The position numbers were made by a program, and so were the translations under genes. This document shows positions 9,578 to 16,706 of a stretch of DNA of 64,000 nucleotides, piece by piece. How positions within the stretch are numbered: the first letter of the stretch is position 1; each line of letters begins with the position of its first letter. The notes under the pieces are model-generated. The model saw only the letters and a program-made list of their open reading frames with translations. It was not told where the DNA came from and did no database searches. Source of the stretch: PALSA-1296 sp037143335 (GTDB lineage Bacteria; Bacteroidota; Ignavibacteria; Palsa-1295); assembly GCA_037143335.1 (NCBI GenBank), contig JBAWZA010000007.1, forward strand, positions 62,001 to 126,000, in the 5' to 3' direction.

Positions 9578-9988
9578 ATGGAAAAGGAACTAAAAACTGA
9601 AGGTACCCCCCCCCCGCCGAACGAAGTAAATTCGTCTGTTGAGCCAAGAAAGTTGTCTCCCGCACAAATAAATAAGGGAGACAAGCACATGTCAAACAAA
9701 AGGAAAGAATTGGTTGCAAAAACTCCACTGCCGAGTTGGGATGAGCTTTATAAAAATTCAAACGGAGAATATGACCGCATTGAGACTGCAATAGCAAAGC
9801 ATTGCAGCAAACTTTCGGAGACAGAGATGAGAGTCCTCATCTTAGTCAAGAAGAAATACTCCAGCGGACAAATCGGTGAAATTCTTGGAATACGTGAAGA
9901 GACTGTCGAGAAACATCGAACAAATAGCCGTAAAAAAATGCAACTCCTTCATGAAGACAACCTCAAAACTTTTCTCAAGACTATCTAA
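9578..9988 (+). CDS. Small LuxR-type helix-turn-helix regulator
   Basis: Up to 136 residues, with a C-terminal LuxR-type HTH (LSETEMRVLILVKK, SSGQIGEILGI, ETVEKHRTNSRKKM) and no receiver, PAS or ligand domain, so it is a stand-alone DNA-binding protein. The start is uncertain. The ATG at 9578 has no ribosome-binding site, while the in-frame ATG at 9689 is preceded by AAGGGAGA with 7 nt spacing and would give 99 residues. The first 37 residues of the long form are low-complexity and include four prolines encoded by a C10 tract (9606-9615). It sits just upstream of the cysteine-rich secreted gene, a possible target. Confidence 0.7.
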   Translation: MEKELKTEGTPPPPNEVNSSVEPRKLSPAQINKGDKHMSNKRKELVAKTPLPSWDELYKNSNGEYDRIETAIAKHCSKLSETEMRVLILVKKKYSSGQIGEILGIREETVEKHRTNSRKKMQLLHEDNLKTFLKTI

Positions 9989-10015
9989 AAAAATATGGTT
10001 AGGGTGTTACAGGTT

Positions 10016-10062
10016 TATGGGTGTTTCATAGGTGGTTCATGGTTGTTGTATGGGTGTTTCAT
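10016..10062. repeat. Pair of 14-nt direct repeats spaced 33 nt apart
   Basis: TATGGGTGTTTCAT occurs exactly at 10016-10029 and 10049-10062, with a degenerate third version between them (ATAGGTGGTTCAT, 10028-10040). They lie between the LuxR-type gene and the cysteine-rich gene. Spacing of 33 nt, about three helical turns, would suit a DNA-binding protein. A 66-codon open frame covers them but looks spurious. Confidence 0.5.
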
Positions 10063-10232
10063 GCAAGGCGGATATGAGGAATGTGACCGTATTTTTGTGG
10101 TGAAAGATTTTGCTACGATTTGCCTCGTAGGCCTAGTCTTTACATCGCAGTTTGAATGGGGATTGTCTGCGGTGGAGGAGGTAAGCCCCATTTGAATTCA
10201 GTGCTATTTTTTTACTTTTCATAGATACAAAC

Positions 10233-10832
10233 ATGAAAAACCTAAATTCTAAACTGAAAGGAATCGCCTTAGCGGTTTCGATATTTGCGATGTGTGCTTG
10301 CAGTGGACTCAGTTTATTTGCTCAACCCACGATTAGTCAACAATCTAACTGCTTTACTATTTCCGCAGTCGCTGCCCAAGATAGTAATGGTTGTTCGGGC
10401 GACGGCATGTGTGGCCCAAACGCAAATAATGTTAAGCATTGCCAGGCTTGCATAATTGTAACCCTGTGCATGGATAAATGTACAGGAATTTTACCTACAA
10501 AATTCCAAGTTAGCTCTGTCTCTTCTACAGATTGCCACAGTATCTGTAGCGCTGATGCAGACGTTGCAATCTTAGACGGCAACTGTGCTGATGGCGTAAT
10601 TTGTACAACTGGCGGAGGTTGTAGCAAAAAATGTAGTTATTGTGATCCAAGAGAGTTGGGATATACTGGCAATTCTGGGAATGGTCTAGCGGATAATGGA
10701 TGCCTATCATTTCGAATCTGTCACCGATATGATAGTCCATACGTTCAACAAACGTACCATATCAAAATTAGCGCACCGAATAATTCGCAGTGCGGTGGTA
10801 GTCAGTGTACAGACGCAATTATTACATTTTGA
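10233..10832 (+). CDS. Cysteine-rich secreted protein of unknown function
   Basis: A 199-residue protein with a signal peptide (MKNLNSKLKG, hydrophobic core, ending S-L-F-A-Q). The mature part holds 18 cysteines in about 168 residues, often in C-x(2-6)-C spacing (CSGDGMC, CSKKCSYC). The even number suggests up to nine disulfides and an extracellular location. I do not recognise a family. No sorting domain follows, so export through Sec and release into the periplasm or beyond is as much as can be said. Two further cysteines sit in the signal region (MCAC), but the context does not fit a standard lipobox. The gene reads as AT-richer than the metabolic genes around it. Confidence 0.7.
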   Translation: MKNLNSKLKGIALAVSIFAMCACSGLSLFAQPTISQQSNCFTISAVAAQDSNGCSGDGMCGPNANNVKHCQACIIVTLCMDKCTGILPTKFQVSSVSSTDCHSICSADADVAILDGNCADGVICTTGGGCSKKCSYCDPRELGYTGNSGNGLADNGCLSFRICHRYDSPYVQQTYHIKISAPNNSQCGGSQCTDAIITF

Positions 10833-10997
10833 TTGAGATTCGGATCGGGCTGCGTCAATGTAAGCAAGCGACTTTTGTGCAGCCCGTTTCATATTGTGTA
10901 CTGTCTAATGAAATATGAACCCTTTCATAGAATTTTGGGGTTGCTTTTTGGACGGAAACTACTGTCGGCACATCTGTCAGCACTCATGAATATTGGA

Positions 10998-12716
10998 ATG
11001 AAGAGTTTCACGATAATACGTAAACAGCAGTTAGTAGGGACACTATTATTCTTTTTACTGTATGGTGTCAGTTCATTCGCTCAAATTCCTCCGAAGATAA
11101 AGTGGCAGAAATGTTTCGGAGGATCAGGTTCTGATGGCGTAAGTGGTAGAGGGAACACTTCTATGATTCAATTGCCAAATGGGACACTAGTTATAGCCGC
11201 TGCAGTTAACTCAAGAGACGGATCAATTTCTGATAGTCACGGAAATTTAGATGTTTGCATTTTTGAGATTGCACCTTCAGGTGACCTCCTTTGGGAAAAA
11301 TGTTTTGGCGGAAGTGCCGATGATGTCCCAAACTCCATTATCCAAACTTCCGATGGTGGGTTTGTGGTAGCTGGCTGGACTACTTCATTAGATGGGGGCA
11401 TCCCTTACCATATACCGGTGATTGTGCCATTCAACGACACGCTTTCAAATTCTTGGGTTTTTAAAATATCAAATTCGGGCGAAATTCAGTGGCAGGTACT
11501 AACAGGCGGGTACTCAGGCGCATCATCGGCGAATGCAATCATACAGACTGCCGACGGCGGATATGCAGTTGCCGGTTGGACTACGTCAGATGATGAAGGC
11601 TTATTTAATAATCAAGCACACGATGATCTCAACCAAAAATTCGGAAATGCATACCTTGCAAAATTAACTCCGGATGGTAAAATCCAGTGGCAAAGATGCT
11701 ATGGTGGTCACGGACCGGATGGTGCTAGCTCACTGGTTGAGAGCGGGGGCGGTGACTTGGTTTTCATTGGCGGTATTAGCAATTCCGACGTCAATGTTGG
11801 TGTCCATGGCTTTGATTCGAATGGAAAAGGTAGCTCCCAAGATGTCTGGATGGTGAGGGTCAATTCCAGAGGAGATACTGTAAAACAGCAACGATGCTTA
11901 GGGGGTAGAAATTCAGAAATTCCCACGGGTTTGTTAAAACTACCTACTAAGGGATTTGTTTTTAGCGCATACACTAGATCTTTTGATGGTGATGTTTCCT
12001 CCCATCATCTTGGAGACGACCCACCTTCAAAGCCAGGATTTTTAAATCTAGACGCATGGGTTGTCATGGTTGACTCTGATTTCAATATTATTTGGGAAAA
12101 GTGTTTTGGCGGCGAACGTAATGATAATGTCAAATCAATTACCTATACGTCCGATAGTGGTTTTTTAGTAATCGGAGATTCACGCTCAAGGGATGGTGAT
12201 GTTGATAGCCATATCGGCAACAACGACTCCTCAGATTTGTGGGTGATAAAGTTGGACAAAGTAGGACGAATTCAATGGCACCAATCCTACGGCGGTCTCG
12301 GTGATGATTTTGGGCTAAGCATCTGTCAAGCATCTGGCGGAGATATTATTTTTTGCGGTACTACGAACTCAGTTGATGGCGAAGTGTTAGGGAATCACGG
12401 AAAATTCGATGTTTGGATAGCAAGAGTTTCAAATCCTCAATCAGCACCCCTTTTATCAACAGGTAATACCTACTACCTTTGGCCTTTTCCCAACCCTGCA
12501 ACCGTCGTCGTTAACCTGCACCTAAGTCAAAACCAAAACGTAAGGAAAGTTGAATTCCTCGATCTTCTCGGCATACAATATTATCCGCCGTACAAAATTT
12601 CGAATGACGTTCTCACCATAGACACACACGACCTGCCCGCTGGCTCCTTCATCGTCCGTGTCGCCTACCAAAACACCACCCGCGATGGAATTCGCAAATT
12701 TGTGCATGTGAGGTAG
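10998..12716 (+). CDS. T9SS-exported repeat protein (WEKCFGG repeats)
   Basis: 572 residues from the ATG at 10998, chosen because it begins a good signal peptide (MKSFTIIRKQQ, hydrophobic core, ending SSFAQ); the frame is open further upstream but only with non-signal sequence. An ATG at 10986 is equally possible. The body is about seven repeats of 55-75 residues, each opening with W-(Q/E)-K-C-F-G-G or a variant, then an S-x-x-x-T-S/A-D-G-G-F/Y-x-V-A-G strand and a D-x-W-V/I strand. This suggests a beta-propeller. The last 75 residues are a type A sorting domain (F-P-N-P-A, FLDLLG, PAGSFIVRV, K-F-V-H-V-R). It is likely anchored on or released from the cell surface by PorU/PorV. Confidence 0.8.
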   Translation: MKSFTIIRKQQLVGTLLFFLLYGVSSFAQIPPKIKWQKCFGGSGSDGVSGRGNTSMIQLPNGTLVIAAAVNSRDGSISDSHGNLDVCIFEIAPSGDLLWEKCFGGSADDVPNSIIQTSDGGFVVAGWTTSLDGGIPYHIPVIVPFNDTLSNSWVFKISNSGEIQWQVLTGGYSGASSANAIIQTADGGYAVAGWTTSDDEGLFNNQAHDDLNQKFGNAYLAKLTPDGKIQWQRCYGGHGPDGASSLVESGGGDLVFIGGISNSDVNVGVHGFDSNGKGSSQDVWMVRVNSRGDTVKQQRCLGGRNSEIPTGLLKLPTKGFVFSAYTRSFDGDVSSHHLGDDPPSKPGFLNLDAWVVMVDSDFNIIWEKCFGGERNDNVKSITYTSDSGFLVIGDSRSRDGDVDSHIGNNDSSDLWVIKLDKVGRIQWHQSYGGLGDDFGLSICQASGGDIIFCGTTNSVDGEVLGNHGKFDVWIARVSNPQSAPLLSTGNTYYLWPFPNPATVVVNLHLSQNQNVRKVEFLDLLGIQYYPPYKISNDVLTIDTHDLPAGSFIVRVAYQNTTRDGIRKFVHVR

Positions 12717-12836
12717 GGGGAATCTGGATCAGGATTTCCTTTTGCATTCGATTCATTTGCCACTCTCCTCTTACCATCATTTTCGGTGTGTAACTATTGC
12801 ACACGGCTGTTGTTATTATTCTGATAGAGAAATCCT

Positions 12837-14273
12837 ATGAAGAAGAGAGTTACCCCCATCATATTCAGTCTCATCGTGTGCCTCATTGGTGCACTGTGTT
12901 TGAACGGCTGTAAAACTGACTGCACTTATCCCGAACTTGGGATTGTGAAGGTACGGATATTTAATGCCATGCCCGATCAGGAGAAGATCACGGTTCGTAT
13001 TAACGGCAAGATATTCGTGAAGGATTTCCTCTATGAGCAGCCTTCGAATTTTATGCACGATGGCGTTCTGACAGGTTTTGGATATTATTCGACCTACGAA
13101 GATGGCTCGCCGCTTGTGCCGGGAAATAAATTAGCGGTGATTGTTTCTTCAGATACTGCTGGAAAAAATATCTTGATGACAGATACCATCAATCTCAATT
13201 TCCATTTGCAGACACTTTTCGTGATGGGACGGGGGACGAAAATTTCGCCGACCGATGCCGATCGTCGAAAAGTATTACGAATCGAAGATGATAATCAACC
13301 TGCAGTCCCGGGCTTGATGGAGATCAGGTTAATAGATGCCGTGCAAGACCTCCCACCGTTGGATGTGTATTGGAATCAACCTGATGGCAACCCAAATGCC
13401 ACGATCGAGTATGGTGTTGATAATCCTTACTTTGGGATTGATGTAGCAAGTGCTGATTCATTAAAAGTTACTGAAAAGGGAAATCCGAAAAACGTCGTAC
13501 TTATTTTCCCATATAAATTATCCTTATTAAAAGGTTTAGTTGTGACGTCACTCATTCGTGGCGAAAGTCATCCGTTCGGAAAAGATCGAGCTGTTTCTGC
13601 ATTTGTGCTCTCGGATAATCCTGCTGGCAATGGAAATATCATCGTCGCATTCGAGAATATGGGTGTGCGACTTGTGAATGCTACACGAATGGCAAAATTG
13701 AGTTTGCTCATCCAAGGCAAATTTGATGTTGTACCTCGGGGTAATTATCCGAATCAATCCCTTGTGACTGCGATCCCTCACAGCTTTGCAACAGATTATC
13801 TAGCGCTTTCGCCGGCTTATGATGCCACTGCAACGTATTGGTTCTTCAATGTAGATCGAAGCGATACATTGGATAAATTCACTGCACCCGTTGCTTTTAA
13901 TAAGGACGAATACTATTCACTGATTGCGATAGAAAAAACGAAGTTAAACGATGGCTCAACTTCACCATCAGGTACGCATCTCATACTGCGCGATTCAACT
14001 TCCTCAAGAGGAGGCATGGGAAGAGTAAGGGTCGTGAACACTTCCCCAGATCGTACAGCTATCGCATTCACGTTGGGAGGAAGAACTGTGAGCATGAAAC
14101 AGCTTGATGTAGAATTTTTTGATGTGACGCCGGGACCGCAATCGCTAATACTCAAAGATGGTGCTATCACCAAAACCATTAATTTTGTTGTACCTGCAGG
14201 CAAGCCGATTTCTCTTTTCTTATTACCAGCAATTACTGGGGATGACTTCCCGTTTGTGACAACAAGGGATTAA
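12837..14273 (+). CDS. Lipoprotein with DUF4397-like domains
   Basis: 478 residues with a lipoprotein signal: MKKRVTP, a hydrophobic core and a lipobox ending L-N-G-C at about 22-25. Four related beta-rich units follow, each opening like a DUF4397 domain: VKVRIFNAMPD, MEIRLIDAVQD, GVRLVNATRM and GRVRVVNTSPD. DUF4397 proteins are extracytoplasmic and of unknown role. The gene stands alone between a T9SS cargo gene and the acyl-CoA dehydrogenase promoter. Confidence 0.75.
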   Translation: MKKRVTPIIFSLIVCLIGALCLNGCKTDCTYPELGIVKVRIFNAMPDQEKITVRINGKIFVKDFLYEQPSNFMHDGVLTGFGYYSTYEDGSPLVPGNKLAVIVSSDTAGKNILMTDTINLNFHLQTLFVMGRGTKISPTDADRRKVLRIEDDNQPAVPGLMEIRLIDAVQDLPPLDVYWNQPDGNPNATIEYGVDNPYFGIDVASADSLKVTEKGNPKNVVLIFPYKLSLLKGLVVTSLIRGESHPFGKDRAVSAFVLSDNPAGNGNIIVAFENMGVRLVNATRMAKLSLLIQGKFDVVPRGNYPNQSLVTAIPHSFATDYLALSPAYDATATYWFFNVDRSDTLDKFTAPVAFNKDEYYSLIAIEKTKLNDGSTSPSGTHLILRDSTSSRGGMGRVRVVNTSPDRTAIAFTLGGRTVSMKQLDVEFFDVTPGPQSLILKDGAITKTINFVVPAGKPISLFLLPAITGDDFPFVTTRD

Positions 14274-14318
14274 GGTATGTGTTGGGGCTGTTAGGACAAT
14301 AGGTTTTATTAAATCTTT

Positions 14319-14338
14319 GTGCAAATGCACTATATTTG
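14319..14338 (+). promoter_or_regulatory. Acyl-CoA dehydrogenase promoter with overlapping palindrome
   Basis: TATATTTG at 14331-14338 fits the Bacteroidota -7 element, 30 nt before the ATG at 14369. It abuts a perfect palindrome, GTGCAAATGCAC (14319-14330), in the spacer where a repressor could block polymerase. The -7 match is seen; the operator role is inferred. Confidence 0.45.
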
Positions 14339-14368
14339 CACACTTTCTCATTTCGAAATTTTATCTAC

Positions 14369-15532
14369 ATGGATAGTAACGCTTTACAATTTACACTGAA
14401 CGACGACCAACAAGCAATCAAGCAAATGGCTCGGGACTTTGCTGAAGCGGAAATCCGACCGCATGTCTCGGAGTGGGATGAGGGTCAGATATTTCCGATG
14501 GAAGTATTCAAGAAAATGGCTTCACTCGGGTTCTTGGGAATCATGGTGCCAACGGAACTTGATGGAGTAGGACTTGGCGCAATCGAGAATACAATCATCA
14601 TCGAAGAAATTGCTCGTGTATGTCCTGGCATCGCACTCTCCGTTGCAGCGCATAATGGTTTATGCACCGGTCATATTCTGAAATTTGGTTCTGATTCGCT
14701 CAAAGCAAAATATATTCCCGCCTTAGCTTCTGGCGAGGTGATGGGTGCATGGGGACTCACCGAACCGAGTGCAGGAAGTGATGCCGGAGGAACGCAAACT
14801 GTCGCAGTGCGCGAGGGCGACCACTATATATTAAATGGCTCAAAGAATTTTATTACGCATGGCAGTTACGGCAATACTGCTGTCATCATGGCAGTGACGG
14901 ATAGATCGAAGGGCGCGCATGGCATTAGTGCATTTGTTCTTGATAAATCAATGCCTGGTTTTTCTGCTTCGAAAAAAGAAAATAAACTTGGTATGCGCGC
15001 ATCAGAGACATCGAGTCTCTTGATTGATAACGTCTCTGTTCCGGTTATGAATCTCATCGGTGAAGAAGGACAAGGTTTTACACAAGCTCTGCAAATTCTG
15101 GATGGCGGACGAATTAGTATCGCGGCACTTTCAGTTGGTCTTGCTCAAGGAGCATTCGAGGCTGCGATAAAATATTCTCAAGAACGCAAACAATTTGGTA
15201 AGACGCTTGCCGCGCAACAAGCAACACAATTCAAACTTGCCCAGATGGGAATGAAGATTGATGCCGCCAGACTCTTCACGTACCGTGCCTCTGCTTCACG
15301 AGATGCAGGTCTTCCATTCGGTAAAGAAGCGAGCATGGCAAAGCTCTATGCAAGCGAGATATGTGTACAAGTATCCGAAGAGGCAGTTCAGATACATGGC
15401 GGCTACGGATACATCAAAGAATTTCCGGTCGAAAAATATTGGCGCGACTCCAAACTCCTGACCATCGGCGAAGGCACAAGTGAAGTGCAACGAATGGTTA
15501 TCGCACGACACATTACGAAAGAATTTGCGTGA
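14369..15532 (+). CDS. Acyl-CoA dehydrogenase (short/medium-chain type)
   Basis: 387 residues from the ATG at 14369; an upstream in-frame start would overlap the promoter. It oxidises acyl-CoA to trans-2-enoyl-CoA with FAD, passing electrons to ETF. Both family signatures are present: GLTEPSAGSDAGG, and the C-terminal QIHGGYGYIKEFPVEKYWRD followed by TIGEGTSEVQ, whose Glu is at the catalytic-base position of short/medium-chain enzymes. Length is normal. The stop overlaps the GTG start of the acylphosphatase gene, so the two are probably translationally coupled. Butyryl-CoA or branched-chain substrates cannot be told apart here. Confidence 0.93.
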   Translation: MDSNALQFTLNDDQQAIKQMARDFAEAEIRPHVSEWDEGQIFPMEVFKKMASLGFLGIMVPTELDGVGLGAIENTIIIEEIARVCPGIALSVAAHNGLCTGHILKFGSDSLKAKYIPALASGEVMGAWGLTEPSAGSDAGGTQTVAVREGDHYILNGSKNFITHGSYGNTAVIMAVTDRSKGAHGISAFVLDKSMPGFSASKKENKLGMRASETSSLLIDNVSVPVMNLIGEEGQGFTQALQILDGGRISIAALSVGLAQGAFEAAIKYSQERKQFGKTLAAQQATQFKLAQMGMKIDAARLFTYRASASRDAGLPFGKEASMAKLYASEICVQVSEEAVQIHGGYGYIKEFPVEKYWRDSKLLTIGEGTSEVQRMVIARHITKEFA

Positions 15533-15834
15533 GACGGATTCGCATTGTTGTTCGAGGCAAGGTACACGGTGTAGGTTTTCGTTACTATACTGACGAACAA
15601 GCTCAGCGATTAAGTCTTACCGGGTTCGTCTGTAATCAAAGTGACGGAAGTGTACTCATCGAGGCGCAGGGAACAGAAGAGGCACTACAACGCTTGATAG
15701 AATGGACAAAACGCGGACCAGCGAGTGCAAGGGTTGACTCGGTTGATACTTCTGATGTGAAGATCATTGTCGGTGAATCAACATTTATCCATCGCCCAAC
15801 CACTGTCATTTCGACCAACGGAAGAAATCGTTAA
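15529..15834 (+). CDS. acyP: Acylphosphatase
   Basis: 101 residues from a GTG start overlapping the preceding stop (GTGA). It hydrolyses acyl phosphates. The active-site loop is present (GKVHGVGFRYYT, with the phosphate-binding Arg), as is the catalytic Asn in GFVCNQSDGSV. Most acylphosphatases are about 90-93 residues. The extra 8-11 residues at the end (S-T-N-G-R-N-R) are read from one arm of an inverted repeat (15805-15882), so the native stop was probably replaced when that repeat arrived. The core fold should be unaffected. Confidence 0.9.
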   Translation: MRRIRIVVRGKVHGVGFRYYTDEQAQRLSLTGFVCNQSDGSVLIEAQGTEEALQRLIEWTKRGPASARVDSVDTSDVKIIVGESTFIHRPTTVISTNGRNR

Positions 15835-15882
15835 AATCAGAATATTTCAGGCATAACGATTTCTCCTTTCAGTCGAAATGAC
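15805..15882. repeat. Inverted repeat (GTCATTTCGAC type) at the end of acyP
   Basis: Two pairs of arms match: GTCATTTCGAC (15805-15815) with GTCGAAATGAC (15872-15882), and AGAAATCGTTA (15823-15833) with TAACGATTTCT (15854-15864). The whole can fold into one long hairpin. It looks like a dispersed repeat. The acyP stop lies inside its left half, and it may also slow or end transcription. Confidence 0.8.
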
Positions 15883-15917
15883 TCGTACGGAATGATTTTT
15901 TGTTTCCTAGAATCTAC

Positions 15918-16700
15918 ATGCTTTTCGATAATAAGACTATATTCAATGCACTCGCAGAACAGTATGATGCCTACCGGCCTCATTATCCTGCTGATGCGCT
16001 GAATTTTCTTATTACTCTCGGCGAACTTGATAAGGGAAGCGACATCGCCGACATTGGTTCTGGCACTGGCCGTATTGCATTGGAGTTAGCACCACATGTG
16101 CGGACTGTCTATGCTGTTGATACAGCGGCAGTTATGCTTGCGCAACTTCAAACCTCTGCCGAAAATACAGGTCTTTCCAATATTCAACTCATCGAAGCTC
16201 CGGCTGAAGCGACAACGCTACCTGATCATTCACTCGACTTAGCAATCATCGCACAAGCATTCCATTGGCTTGATAAACCGATGGCTCTCCAAGAAGCAAA
16301 CCGAATACTCAAATCGCATAAACAACTCGCAGTGATTTGGAATCAAGCCACAAATACGACGGACGAATATTTTGTGAATATGATGGCACTCATCAAGCGA
16401 TACAACCCTGCCTATAGAGGAGGTTCGGATATTATCAGTGTGGATTTCCCTACCCACTTCGAAGACTCAACCTACTTTGAGCCTTCAGACCGATATACGT
16501 TTGGTTTTGAAATCGAGTATAGCACCGAGGAGTATATCGGATTTCTCCTTTCTAAATCGTATATCGGAATAGGCATAGCACAAGCTGAACTCCCGCACTT
16601 TATCGAAGCCGCTTATCAGGTACTCAAGGCATCTTTCCCCAATGGAAAATTTAGTGAACAGTATGAAACGGTAATCTTAGCAGCGCAGCGTAACGGGTAA
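15918..16700 (+). CDS. Class I SAM-dependent methyltransferase
   Basis: 260 residues from the ATG at 15918, preferred to a TTG six codons earlier. The SAM-binding motif I is clear (ADIGSGTGRIALEL), followed by the acidic end of beta-2 (Y-A-V-D) and motif IV-like L-D-L-A-I-I-A-Q-A-F-H-W-L-D. FHWLD and the N-terminal FNALAEQYDAYRPHYP are typical of the methyltransferase type 11 family found with unknown small-molecule substrates. It starts beyond the inverted repeat after acyP and ends 6 nt before the next membrane gene, with which it may be co-transcribed. Confidence 0.85.
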   Translation: MLFDNKTIFNALAEQYDAYRPHYPADALNFLITLGELDKGSDIADIGSGTGRIALELAPHVRTVYAVDTAAVMLAQLQTSAENTGLSNIQLIEAPAEATTLPDHSLDLAIIAQAFHWLDKPMALQEANRILKSHKQLAVIWNQATNTTDEYFVNMMALIKRYNPAYRGGSDIISVDFPTHFEDSTYFEPSDRYTFGFEIEYSTEEYIGFLLSKSYIGIGIAQAELPHFIEAAYQVLKASFPNGKFSEQYETVILAAQRNG

Positions 16701-16706
16701 GACCCC

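Noticed and set aside
9995..10195. A 66-codon open frame after the LuxR-type gene
   Set aside because: It has no ribosome-binding site, and its repeated Y-G-C-F comes from the 33-nt DNA repeats.
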